A DNA stretch of 53,937 bases from an uncultured bacterium (GTDB taxonomy: Bacteria > Patescibacteriota > Saccharimonadia > Saccharimonadales > Saccharimonadaceae), in contig CAIUKF010000014.1 of assembly GCA_903899655.1 (NCBI GenBank), positions 1-53,937 on the forward strand, read 5' to 3'. The notes beneath the pieces were generated by a model. It had not been told where the DNA came from, did no database searches, and was given only the letters and a program-made list of their open reading frames with translations. Shown here piece by piece: positions 1-8,264 of this stretch. Position numbers and translations under genes: made by a program. Position 1 is the first letter of the stretch; each line of letters starts with the position of its first letter.

Positions 1-537
1 TATTTGGATTTGGATTTAAAGCGTAAAATTGATGATTTGTCGTACGGCAACAAAAAGAAAGTCGGTATTATTCAGGGTTTGTTACACCAGCCAAAATTGA
101 TTATTTTGGACGAGCCAACCGGTGGCTTGGATCCGTTGATGCAACAACGATTTTTTGATTTGTTGCGCGAAGAAAACAAAAAAGGCGCTACGATTTTGTT
201 TTCGTCGCATATTTTAAGTGAAGTTCAAAAATTATGTGACCGTGTGGCGATTATCAAAGACGGCAAAATTATTAAAGTTGAAAAGATTAGTAGCCTAGTT
301 GATAATACCCACAAAAAGTTTAAACTCGAAACGGCAGTGACGATTGAAAAAGGCCGTTTTACAGGGCTAAAGGGAATTACTGGGCTGACAATCGAAGGTA
401 ATTCAATCAGCTTTTTGTACCGCGGGCCGATTAATGAGGTCATCAAGATAGTTGCTAGTTTGAATCTGGTAAATATATCAGTTGAAGATCCTGATTTAGA
501 AGAAGTATTTATGCACTACTATCAGACGGGCAAATAA
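1..537 (+). CDS. ABC-2 type exporter, ATP-binding subunit (5' truncated by window edge)
   Basis: This is the C-terminal part of an ABC transporter ATPase that would power export by the two membrane proteins encoded directly downstream. Visible landmarks, counted from the TTG at position 4, are a variant signature LSYGNKKK (residues 12-19, in place of LSGGQ), Walker B LIILDEPTGGLDP (about 32-44) and the H-loop ILFSSH (His69). The last 90 residues are the divergent tail typical of ABC-2/CcmA-like ATPases. Walker A lies upstream of the window, so the TTG is not the true start. The stop is one base before the ATG of the first permease, which indicates translational coupling. The substrate cannot be inferred. 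Confidence 0.93.
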   Translation, partial: YLDLDLKRKIDDLSYGNKKKVGIIQGLLHQPKLIILDEPTGGLDPLMQQRFFDLLREENKKGATILFSSHILSEVQKLCDRVAIIKDGKIIKVEKISSLVDNTHKKFKLETAVTIEKGRFTGLKGITGLTIEGNSISFLYRGPINEVIKIVASLNLVNISVEDPDLEEVFMHYYQTGK

Positions 538-538
538 G

Positions 539-1339
539 ATGAAGCTATATTTTAGAGAGTTAAAAGCCTATCGTAATTCGACGATTATTTGGATTGTATC
601 GTTGTCGTTACTGGTGATTGTGTTTTTGTCGATGTTTCCGTCATTTACCAAAGATGTCGAAGAGACAAAAAATATTTTGCAGAATTTACCGCCATTTATG
701 GCCAGTGCGGCTGGCATATCGCCTAATGTTATGTTTTCGATTTATGGGTTTGTATCCTGGTTGCTGACCTTTGTTACCTTGGCTGGCGCAGTTCAATCCA
801 TGAATTTGGGCGTTGGTATTTTATCAAAAGAAGAAAGCGGTAAAACGGCCGACTTTTTGCTAACTAGGCCAATAAGTCGCAAGTCGGTCATCACATCCAA
901 ACTGTTGGCGGCGTTTAGTTTGATATTGATTACAAATATTGTTTTTTGCTTGACTACATTCGCGATGGCAGTCGTGGTTGTCGATACTGATTTTAGCGCC
1001 ACGACCTTGATGTTGGTTTTAGGAAAATTGTTTTTGATTCAACTAATATTCTTGGCGCTGGGATTTATAGTCTCGGTCATTATTAACAGAGTAAAATCGG
1101 CCATTGCTGTGTCATTGCCGACCGCCTTTTCACTTTTTATCATTGGTACTTTAGGAGTTTTATTAGGAGTTGATAGTGTTAAATATATTAGTCCATTCAA
1201 ACTTTTTGATTCGGACTATATTATCAACAACAATGCTTATGATGTTAAATTCTTGATCGGTGAAGCAATTTTTGTGTTGGTTGCGGTTGCATTAAGTTAT
1301 GTTATTTATATCAAAAAAGATATTAAGGCGGCATCATGA
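539..1339 (+). CDS. ABC-2 family transporter permease
   Basis: A 266-residue polytopic membrane protein with about six hydrophobic segments (near residues 15-35, 63-83, 115-140, 155-178, 188-208 and 240-258). A cytoplasmic loop carries GILSKEESGKTADFLLTRPI, the conserved 'KEE..GT.e.LL..P' element of ABC-2 permeases. It sits one base after the ATPase gene and is followed by a second permease of the same type, so the transporter is probably a heterodimer of permeases with an ATPase dimer. Exported substrate unknown. Its UGA stop is evidence for the standard genetic code here. Confidence 0.88.
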   Translation: MKLYFRELKAYRNSTIIWIVSLSLLVIVFLSMFPSFTKDVEETKNILQNLPPFMASAAGISPNVMFSIYGFVSWLLTFVTLAGAVQSMNLGVGILSKEESGKTADFLLTRPISRKSVITSKLLAAFSLILITNIVFCLTTFAMAVVVVDTDFSATTLMLVLGKLFLIQLIFLALGFIVSVIINRVKSAIAVSLPTAFSLFIIGTLGVLLGVDSVKYISPFKLFDSDYIINNNAYDVKFLIGEAIFVLVAVALSYVIYIKKDIKAAS

Positions 1340-1398
1340 ATCCCGTTAAAAACCAAGTACATGTAAATTTTATACAAAAGGGCGGTTTATAACGGGAT
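1340..1398 (+). promoter_or_regulatory. Inverted repeat overlapping the start codon of the second permease gene
   Basis: The gap between the two permease genes is bounded by a 15-bp inverted repeat with one mismatch: ATCCCGTTAAAAACC at 1340-1354 and GGTTTATAACGGGAT at 1384-1398, separated by 29 nt. The right arm covers the first two bases of the ATG at 1397 and the likely ribosome-binding region. The hairpin could reduce or couple translation of the second permease. There is no U-tract, so a terminator is unlikely. The role is inference. Confidence 0.5.
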
Positions 1399-2194
1399 GA
1401 ACATATTTTGGCGAGAGATTAAGTATTATAAAAAAGGCTTGTTGTTTTGGAGCCTTGGTATGGCGCTGTTGATTTGGTCTAGTATGATTAAATACTCAAC
1501 TTTTCAGACAGCAGGTCAGTCTGTCACTGATTTAATATCAAAATTTCCACAATCAATTCAGACAATTTTTGGTTTGACTGGTTTTGATTTGACGAAAGCT
1601 AGCGGTTTTTATGGTGTGATGTTTATGTATATTGCCTTGATGGTGACGATTCATGCTGCTATGTTGGGCGCAGGTATTATGTCCAAAGAAGAGCGTGACC
1701 GAACGTCGGAATTTATTTTTGTAAAACCAGTGACACGTAATAAAGTGATAACCGCCAAGATAATGGCTGGGTTGGTTGGTCTGATCGCATTTAACGTCGT
1801 GACTTTACTGTCATCGATACTTTTCATTAATCTATATAGCCACACTTTGGATTTCATTAACGATATCTATTTACTGATGGCTGGGCTATTTTTTATGCAA
1901 TTGATATTCTTTTTTATCGGTACTGCAACTGCCGCAATTAGCAAAAAACCTAAATTGTCGGCGTCGATTGCTTCGGCGGTCTTGTTAGTGACGTTTATAC
2001 TAACTTACCTGATTAGTTTTAACAGTGATCTTGATTATTTGAAGTATTTAACGCCGTTTAAATATTTTGATGCCAAAGATATATTGGCGCATCACAGTTT
2101 GGACATCGTATATATGTTATTGTCGTTGGTGATTGTAGCGGTGGCAACATTAGTAACGTATGTGTCGTATAATAATCGCGACCTGGAAGTATAA
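1397..2194 (+). CDS. ABC-2 family transporter permease, second subunit
   Basis: A 265-residue membrane protein paralogous in layout to its upstream neighbour, with about six transmembrane segments and the cytoplasmic element GIMSKEERDRTSEFIFVKPV. It completes the ATPase-permease-permease set. Its start codon lies inside the right arm of an inverted repeat, and only a weak purine tract (AAAAGGG) precedes it. Substrate unknown. Confidence 0.87.
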   Translation: MNIFWREIKYYKKGLLFWSLGMALLIWSSMIKYSTFQTAGQSVTDLISKFPQSIQTIFGLTGFDLTKASGFYGVMFMYIALMVTIHAAMLGAGIMSKEERDRTSEFIFVKPVTRNKVITAKIMAGLVGLIAFNVVTLLSSILFINLYSHTLDFINDIYLLMAGLFFMQLIFFFIGTATAAISKKPKLSASIASAVLLVTFILTYLISFNSDLDYLKYLTPFKYFDAKDILAHHSLDIVYMLLSLVIVAVATLVTYVSYNNRDLEV

Positions 2195-2196
2195 GG

Positions 2197-2202
2197 TATA
2201 AT
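2197..2202 (+). promoter_or_regulatory. -10 box TATAAT of the murE-like gene (leaderless arrangement)
   Basis: A perfect TATAAT ends 6 nt before the ATG at 2209, which places the expected transcription start on or beside the start codon. There is no Shine-Dalgarno sequence. No good -35 box is visible. Confidence 0.6.
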
Positions 2203-2208
2203 AATCTT

Positions 2209-3522
2209 ATGGCTAATATACGAACTATTGTAAAAAAACTTATTCCTGTAAAACTATTTAGAAAAATTGAACCTATTGGACATTTAATCGAAGCGATTTT
2301 AGCCAGTATTTGGTACGGTTTTCCAGCTCGTAAAATGCATATTATCGGCGTAACTGGTACCAATGGCAAAACAACGACGACTTTTTTGATTCACAAAATG
2401 ATGCATAATGCGATGTTTAAGGTTGGTATGCTAAGCACGGTTGGTTATGGGATTGGCAGTAATATCAAACCGCAAATCGAGCACATTACGACGGCTCAGT
2501 CTGGAATTTTACAAAAGCGTTTGCGCGAATTTAAAAAAGCCGGCATTGAATGGGTTGTCCTAGAGACGTCATCGCATTCGTTGGCACAACATCGTATTTG
2601 GGGCATTCCATACGAGATTGCAATTATCACTAATGTAACTAATGACCACTTGGATTATCACCTGACATTTGATAATTATTTGGAGGCTAAACGCCGTTTA
2701 TTCAAAATTGCGGCAAAACATGGACGCAAATTAGGCATTGTGAATGCTGACGACCCAAATGCGCAAAAATTTATCGACACTATGCCAAAGACTGTTACTT
2801 ATGGCATCAAATCAGGTGATTTGCAGGCCACGAATATCGAACTGGCGGCAGATTACTCGACTTATCAGGTAAATACACCTGCCGAGCAATATAACATTCG
2901 TATCAATATTCCTGGCGAATTTAATATCAGCAATAGCCTTGCGGCAGTGGCAGTCGGGCGTGAGTTAGGTCTGACAAAAGGTCAAATCGAACGTGGAATC
3001 GCAGCGTTAGACGGTGTTGAGGGTCGCATGACGGTTGTTAATGAAGGTCAAAAATTTAAGGTAATTATTGATTTTGCATCAACTCCAGATGCCTTTGAAC
3101 GATTATTTGATAGTTTACGCTATGTTACTAAGGGGAAATTAGTTACTGTATTCGGATCAGCTGGTCGTCGAGATGAGGCAAAACGCGCAATCCAAGGCGA
3201 AATTGCTGGACGCTACAGCGACGAAGTTGTTTTGACCGAAGAAGATGATCGTGATGTTGATGGCGGTAAAATTTTGGAACAAATCGCTAAAGGTGCCAGA
3301 AAAGCTGGTAAAATTCGTGACAAAGATATGTTTTTGATTTTGGACCGCGAAGAGGCGATAAATTTTGCTTTGACGCGCGTAAAATCGAGTGTTGATACTG
3401 TGGTTTTATTGGGTAAGGGCCATGAAAAAACAATTGAACGAAACGATGGCGTACATCCTTGGAGCGAAATCAGTGTTACTCGTAAGGCTTTGCAAGACTT
3501 AGTCAAAAAAACTAAGAAATAG
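2209..3522 (+). CDS. murE: Mur ligase family protein, MurE-like (short form)
   Basis: An ATP-dependent amide ligase of the MurE type, expected to add the third amino acid of the peptidoglycan stem peptide in the cytoplasm. Seen: P-loop GVTGTNGKTTT (residues 47-57), the substrate stretch TTAQSG, a central TNVTNDHLDYH, and the C-terminal domain with VFGSAGRRDEAKR and LLGKGHEKT. Two oddities stand out. The P-loop starts at about residue 47 rather than about 110 as in E. coli MurE, so the N-terminal UDP-binding domain is largely missing. The amino-acid specificity motif DNPR of DAP-adding enzymes reads EDDR (345-348), so neither DAP nor Lys can be assigned. It overlaps the convergent gene on the other strand by 11 bp. 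Confidence 0.85.
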   Translation: MANIRTIVKKLIPVKLFRKIEPIGHLIEAILASIWYGFPARKMHIIGVTGTNGKTTTTFLIHKMMHNAMFKVGMLSTVGYGIGSNIKPQIEHITTAQSGILQKRLREFKKAGIEWVVLETSSHSLAQHRIWGIPYEIAIITNVTNDHLDYHLTFDNYLEAKRRLFKIAAKHGRKLGIVNADDPNAQKFIDTMPKTVTYGIKSGDLQATNIELAADYSTYQVNTPAEQYNIRINIPGEFNISNSLAAVAVGRELGLTKGQIERGIAALDGVEGRMTVVNEGQKFKVIIDFASTPDAFERLFDSLRYVTKGKLVTVFGSAGRRDEAKRAIQGEIAGRYSDEVVLTEEDDRDVDGGKILEQIAKGARKAGKIRDKDMFLILDREEAINFALTRVKSSVDTVVLLGKGHEKTIERNDGVHPWSEISVTRKALQDLVKKTKK

Positions 3523-4387
3523 TTAATGTCATGCAGCGAATATAACCGCCGCCTTTGGCGAGCTCGGTGATTTGTGGCGTCAATACATTCAGTCCTATGG
3601 CGCGAAGGTCACTGGCTAGTTGTGGCGCATTGGCGCTCATAATTACAGTTTCGCCAGTTGATACCAGATTGGTCGCAAAACCATTTTTGGCTTCATCAAT
3701 TGAAACCGTAATTTTATCGACAACATCGATTGATTCTAATAATTCACGACTAGCAGCAGTAAAAGCTTCGGGGCAATAGGCGATTAGGCCTTTTTGGTCG
3801 CCATTTGGGGCTTTAATGATAGCTAGCGCTAAATCAATGTCATAAAAATAGCTGTCGGCCCAGCCAGTTGAACTGTTAATTTTAGGATTGCCGTCGCTGT
3901 CGGTTTGGGGCACGGTCTGTAATTGAATCAATTTATACCCTAATGTATCAGCTGCAAAAGCTTGGGCCGCAGCGTCACTACGATAACCACTGCCACAAAA
4001 CAGAAAATCACCACAGGCTAAAGCGTCGCCTTGACCGCTAAATTTTAAGCCGTCCGGTATGTGAACTATTTGTTTACCTAAACTTTTTAAAACACTTTCG
4101 GCATATTCTTCTTCAGTTTTGCGGGCGCCTGGCAAACGTGACAAAACTGCCTTGTCGCCTCGTGCTAAGCCCCAGTTGGCCGTATAAACACCGTCTTGGC
4201 TGTCGGTTGGTGATGCCACACTGATAACCTGAACGCCAGAATTAATTAGTAATTCTCGAATTGTGGCGTGCTCGCTTTTTGCCAAATCCAAATCAACGGA
4301 TTCTTGATGATAATAGGGGTTAATTGGCTGTTGATTGCTGAAATTATCAGCATCCGACATTAAAACAATTGTATTAATTTGAGACAT
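3512..4387 (-). CDS. Amidinotransferase/dimethylargininase-fold protein with altered active site
   Basis: A 291-residue protein of the arginine deiminase/DDAH/amidinotransferase superfamily (pentein fold). Recognisable elements: DGVYTANWGL (65-74), the region of the usual FEGGGD that here reads FSGQGD (116-121), GYRSD (134-138), FYDIDLALAI (181-190) and the C-terminal GGGYIRCMTL with Cys285 in the nucleophile position. The catalytic His of the FYHLD motif is Asp183 and the Glu of the EGG.D motif is Ser117. Cys and Asp65 remain, but the usual His-Glu pair does not, so guanidine hydrolysis is doubtful. It lies 15 bp after the femAB-like gene on the same strand and probably shares its transcript. 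The function may be a different C-N bond reaction or ligand binding. Confidence 0.72.
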   Translation of the reverse strand: MSQINTIVLMSDADNFSNQQPINPYYHQESVDLDLAKSEHATIRELLINSGVQVISVASPTDSQDGVYTANWGLARGDKAVLSRLPGARKTEEEYAESVLKSLGKQIVHIPDGLKFSGQGDALACGDFLFCGSGYRSDAAAQAFAADTLGYKLIQLQTVPQTDSDGNPKINSSTGWADSYFYDIDLALAIIKAPNGDQKGLIAYCPEAFTAASRELLESIDVVDKITVSIDEAKNGFATNLVSTGETVIMSANAPQLASDLRAIGLNVLTPQITELAKGGGYIRCMTLTIS

Positions 4388-4402
4388 AAAATACTTTCTA
4401 GT

Positions 4403-5440
4403 TTAGTAATATAAATCGCGGTGTCGTTGACGGTATACTCGATGGGCAATCCGTTCGCCAGCTTTGACCCATATTTTGTAACTTCGGGGTTTAATTATTA
4501 AATCAAAACAGCCAACGTAATCGGTGATATTGGCATTAAAGCCGGCTTTAAAAGTGCCGAAACCATAATATGGATGGTTGGGGTTTTTGATTTGGTCAGA
4601 TGGTGGCGAGCCGTATAGGTCGTATTTGGTGACGCCCAGGGTTTTTAAATATTCGATAGCAAACTTTTCCAATAGGGCACTGACGCCGCGAACAGAATGT
4701 TGCCTAGAACTGGCGGCATCTTTGCGAGTGGCCTTGTTGCCCAAAATCATAATAAAGTCCATTGATAAAATTTCACCGTCGACAGAGGCAAAGATAAAAA
4801 TGCCATTACCCGCATTGTAGTGTGATTGCCAAAAAGTCTTAAAATAGTCAAAACTACGCAAATGTGATCGACCATTAATTGTCGCGACCATTAAATCGTA
4901 AAATATTTTGCAGTTCGCGTCATTTATTGGCACAACTTCAATTTTAATGTCAGCTTTTTGAGCTGAGCGGATGCTGGCGCGGGTTTTGGGTGAAAAGCTG
5001 GCAACGACGGTGTCGATATCAGCTGAAATATCGACAATGACGGTGTTAGCGGCTTGGACGGCGCGTGATTTAGGTAGATTTGATTTGCTTAGAAAACTTA
5101 TATTGTCTTCGGTCTCTAATAATTCCGATTCCATTTTGACGGTAAAAACATTGTTGGCTGCAGCAAATTCGCGCAATCTAGGTAATAATTTGCTTAATTC
5201 GTCAGTATTGTTGATGCCAGGCCCTTTTGGAACATACCAAAAGTTACCCAAAGTTGGGATTTTTCTTTGAAGAACTAAAATGTATAGATTATCAACGACT
5301 AAAAATCGAGTCGACCAGTTATTTGACCGTTTAGTATGGGCAAATTCTGTGGCCTGAAAAATATTACCACCATCAGGGTTGGTAATTACTAATGAATTCC
5401 AATTATCAATTTCTTGTTGTGAGGCAAAACGAGCTGTCAT
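4403..5440 (-). CDS. FemAB/FemX-family peptidoglycan bridge aminoacyltransferase
   Basis: A 345-residue protein with the double GNAT-fold pattern of the Fem family. These enzymes use aminoacyl-tRNA to add an amino acid to the stem-peptide side chain of lipid II. Motifs: WSTRFLVVD, FWYVPKGPGI (near residue 67), ASFSPKTRASIRSAQK (near 146), FIFASVDGEILSMDFI, and the conserved GVTKYDLYGSPP followed by YYGFGTFKAGFNANITDYVG. No transmembrane segment. Together with the short MurE-like ligase it makes this end of the window a cell-wall neighbourhood. The amino acid transferred cannot be read from sequence. Confidence 0.85.
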   Translation of the reverse strand: MTARFASQQEIDNWNSLVITNPDGGNIFQATEFAHTKRSNNWSTRFLVVDNLYILVLQRKIPTLGNFWYVPKGPGINNTDELSKLLPRLREFAAANNVFTVKMESELLETEDNISFLSKSNLPKSRAVQAANTVIVDISADIDTVVASFSPKTRASIRSAQKADIKIEVVPINDANCKIFYDLMVATINGRSHLRSFDYFKTFWQSHYNAGNGIFIFASVDGEILSMDFIMILGNKATRKDAASSRQHSVRGVSALLEKFAIEYLKTLGVTKYDLYGSPPSDQIKNPNHPYYGFGTFKAGFNANITDYVGCFDLIIKPRSYKIWVKAGERIAHRVYRQRHRDLYY

Positions 5441-5485
5441 TGGTATCTATTGTAATAGCAAACCAGACAAAATAGCAATTAAGCT

Positions 5486-5908
5486 TTATTGTTGTGGAGC
5501 TGACAGGTAATCAATTTCTTTTATAACATCTAGTAAAGCTTGGGCACGGCGAGTCTCGTCGGCAATGTTTTTGGCAGCAGCGTGAGCTGGGGCAATCAGG
5601 GTTTGATCGTCAGTGCTGCGGAGTAATAACAGATAAGTATCGAATTTTTCCTCAGGCGCTAAATCAAGTTTGTCGACTAGTGGGCGTAATTCAATCAATG
5701 CGTCTTTTTTGATGCTGTTTAAATCACTGTTGTCTGCAGAAGTGTTGTTAACTGGTATAGCGACGGGTGCCTGGGCTGGGGCTGGTTGTGGCAAAGGAGA
5801 CTCTTCAAAACTTAAATCACTGTTTGAATCTTTGGTGACACCAGCCAAAACTTTAGCCAGTTCTTGATCGTCACTGATTGGTTTAGTTGTTTGCGGTTTA
5901 ATATCCAT
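5486..5908 (-). CDS. Hypothetical acidic protein, Pro/Ala-rich linker plus helical C-terminus
   Basis: About 140 residues, not recognised. The N-terminal third is polar; a Pro/Ala-rich linker (PLPQPAPAQAPVAIP) leads to a predicted all-helical domain with ELRPLVDKLDLAPEEKFDTY and a C-terminal ALLDVIKEIDYLSAPQQ. No signal peptide or membrane segment. I chose the Met at 5908 because a G-rich tract (GGGGTGGG) lies just upstream; an earlier in-frame Met at 5956 would add 16 residues. It is divergent from the sugar isomerase gene. The low-complexity linker and helical tail suggest a protein-interaction role, but that is a guess. Confidence 0.7.
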   Translation of the reverse strand: MDIKPQTTKPISDDQELAKVLAGVTKDSNSDLSFEESPLPQPAPAQAPVAIPVNNTSADNSDLNSIKKDALIELRPLVDKLDLAPEEKFDTYLLLLRSTDDQTLIAPAHAAAKNIADETRRAQALLDVIKEIDYLSAPQQ

Positions 5909-5995
5909 AGCCCACCCCTGATTATGCTTATACTTATTTGCTTTATACTGTATCATAGTTACATATATTAGAGCAAGAAAGTGGGGAATTAAATT

Positions 5996-7036
5996 ATGTT
6001 AGACGATATTAATATTTTGAATCAACGTGACCCAGGTGGGGCGCTGAAAATTGCTAGTCTGCAGTACCAACAAGCCAACTTTAAACTCGATATTTCCGAA
6101 GGTGACCATGATCAGCGCCAGATTACTGGTGTTGTTGTTGCTGGTATGGGTGGGTCGGCTTTGGCGGCATTATTAGTTAAATCTTGGTTAAAATCTGAAT
6201 TATCCGTGCCAATGGAAGTTGTTCGAACTTATGACCTACCAGCTTATGTTGGTCAGAATACGCTAGTTATTGCTAGCAGTTACTCGGGTAATACCGAGGA
6301 AACATTAAGTTGCCTAGAGCAAGCCAATAAAAAAGGCGCACAGGTATCAATTATTGCATCTGGTGGCAAGTTGATTGATTATGCAACCGAAAATCACACG
6401 GCACACATGAAGTTGCCGGTTGGATTGCAGCCTCGTATGGCAGTGATTTACAATTTGTGCGCCTTGATTACATCGCTCGCAAATTTTGGTATTGTATCAA
6501 TTGAAAAACTTGATGAAATTTCAGGAGTTGCCGATTGGTTAGCGTCTGAAACTGCAAAATGGGGCAGTGACGTGCCAACGGTTGAAAATTACGCTAAACA
6601 ATTAGCGCAGCAAGCAGTTGGCAAAACCGCAGTCTTTTATGGCGGTAGTTTAACGGCACCAGTGGCCTATAAATGGAAGATTAGCTGGAATGAAAATGCC
6701 AAAAATGTTGCTTTTTGGAACGAATTGCCCGAATTTAATCACAATGAATTTGCTGGCTGGACATCACATCCGGTTGAAAAGCCATTTGCGGTTTTTGATA
6801 TCGTAAGTAATCTTGAACATCCACAAATTTTGAAACGTTTTGAAATTTCGGATCGTTTATTAAGTGGTCAAAGGCCAAAGTCAACAGTCATTAATCTGGC
6901 GGGCGACTCAGCAATTAAACAGATGTTGTGGGGTAGTATTTTGGCGGATTATGTCAGCATCTATTTGGCAGTTTTAAATGGCATTGACCCAACACCTGTA
7001 AATATTATTGAAAAACTAAAAGTTGAATTAGTTTAG
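5996..7036 (+). CDS. Bifunctional phosphoglucose/phosphomannose isomerase (SIS family)
   Basis: A 346-residue sugar-phosphate isomerase of the archaeal/actinobacterial PGI-PMI type, interconverting glucose-6-P or mannose-6-P with fructose-6-P. Evidence: the SIS-domain stretch VVVAGMGGSALAALL, ASSYSGNTEETLSCL (phosphate-binding Ser/Thr), a second SIS half with AVFYGGSLTAPVAYKWK, and the catalytic region ELPEFNHNEFAGW. Length fits the family. It would feed glucose-6-phosphate towards the zwf-pgl-gnd branch encoded further on. The leader holds GTGGGGA as a possible ribosome-binding site. The stop directly abuts the stop of the convergent MacB-type permease. Confidence 0.9.
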   Translation: MLDDINILNQRDPGGALKIASLQYQQANFKLDISEGDHDQRQITGVVVAGMGGSALAALLVKSWLKSELSVPMEVVRTYDLPAYVGQNTLVIASSYSGNTEETLSCLEQANKKGAQVSIIASGGKLIDYATENHTAHMKLPVGLQPRMAVIYNLCALITSLANFGIVSIEKLDEISGVADWLASETAKWGSDVPTVENYAKQLAQQAVGKTAVFYGGSLTAPVAYKWKISWNENAKNVAFWNELPEFNHNEFAGWTSHPVEKPFAVFDIVSNLEHPQILKRFEISDRLLSGQRPKSTVINLAGDSAIKQMLWGSILADYVSIYLAVLNGIDPTPVNIIEKLKVELV

Positions 7037-8263
7037 TTAAACTTGATAAAGCGATTCAATTGGATCTTTGCGAGCGGCACGCATAGCAGGGTATAGGCCG
7101 AAAAGCGTGCCCATAACAACAGATATTGTTAAAGCGATTGCGACAATCTCCCAACTGAAGGCTGGGTCAAACGTCAAGAAATGGCTGATACCGAAGGCTA
7201 ATATGTAGCCGCATATATACCCACTGATGCCGCCACCAAGGCTGATAGCTAGTGACTCAATTAAAAATTGCCATGATATGTCAGAGTTGCTGGCGCCAAG
7301 AGCTTTGCGGATGCCGATTTCGCGGGTTCTTTCAGCGACAGTAACTAACATGATATTCATAATCCCAATACCGCCGACTATTAGTGATACGGCGGCGATT
7401 GCGGTTGATCCGCCAGCAATGGCGTAAAATAATTGGCTGGTTGGTTTGGCGATTTGCTCGCCAGTAAGGATTGAAAAATCATGTTCGCCGGCGTGGCTGT
7501 TAACTAAAGCTTTACTGATATCACTGATTGTTGCTTTTAAATCGGTATCAGGTTTAGTTTTGACATTAATTTGTTGAATTTGAGCGACATTATTATTCAA
7601 CTTTTTGCCACTGGCGAAGTTGATAATTGCGGTATTATCAAAATCAACTGAATTATAATTCATTGGATCGTTCAATTTTTTTAAGATACCAATGACAGTA
7701 AATGATTGATTATGTATGCTAAGGATTCGGCCGATTGAAGATTCGGTGCCAAAGACGTTAACTGACAGGTCTGATCCGACTACGACGACATTTTGGTTAA
7801 TACCGTTGTCTAAAAATTGTCCTTCGCGTAATTGAAGGTTTGATATATCAGCTAGACTGGGTGTTGAAGCCACAATTGGAGAGTTGATCGGTGCAACTGA
7901 ATCAGCTTTGATAGTGCCGCTCAATACCATCAATGGTGCGATTGATCTGACGTTTGTAATGTTGGTTATGTATGTAATGTCAGCTTCGGTTAATGTGCTA
8001 GCGGCATAGTCACGGTTTAATCCGGACTGTGTGATGCTGGCGATTGGGTCGGTTGTGGTGCCTGGGCGGATAACAGCAATATTGCCGCCAACAGAGCTAA
8101 TTTGATCACTAATAATTTTACTGGCGCCACTGCTGAGGGCTAAAATTGCGGTAATACTGGCTATACCGATTGTGACACCCAACATAGTTAGGAAACTGCG
8201 TACACGGCTGCTACGTAAAGATTGATAGGCATTCTGAGCATGATTGAGTAATAAAAAGCGCAT
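7037..8263 (-). CDS. MacB-type ABC transporter permease (FtsX-like)
   Basis: About 408 residues in the MacB/FtsX layout: an N-terminal transmembrane helix (RVRSFLTMLGVTIGIASITA), a large extracytoplasmic MacB-PCD domain of about 220 residues rich in Ile/Asn/Ser, then three C-terminal helices. The cytoplasmic coupling motif VAERTREIGIRKALGA is present. I place the start at the Met encoded at 8263 because it follows the ATPase stop by one base; the longer reading frame overlaps the ATPase and lacks family similarity. With the ATPase it forms a mechanotransmission-type system that could export peptides or respond to envelope stress. No MacA-like adaptor gene is nearby, which fits a monoderm cell. 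Confidence 0.88.
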   Translation of the reverse strand: MRFLLLNHAQNAYQSLRSSRVRSFLTMLGVTIGIASITAILALSSGASKIISDQISSVGGNIAVIRPGTTTDPIASITQSGLNRDYAASTLTEADITYITNITNVRSIAPLMVLSGTIKADSVAPINSPIVASTPSLADISNLQLREGQFLDNGINQNVVVVGSDLSVNVFGTESSIGRILSIHNQSFTVIGILKKLNDPMNYNSVDFDNTAIINFASGKKLNNNVAQIQQINVKTKPDTDLKATISDISKALVNSHAGEHDFSILTGEQIAKPTSQLFYAIAGGSTAIAAVSLIVGGIGIMNIMLVTVAERTREIGIRKALGASNSDISWQFLIESLAISLGGGISGYICGYILAFGISHFLTFDPAFSWEIVAIALTISVVMGTLFGLYPAMRAARKDPIESLYQV

Positions 8264-8264
8264 A

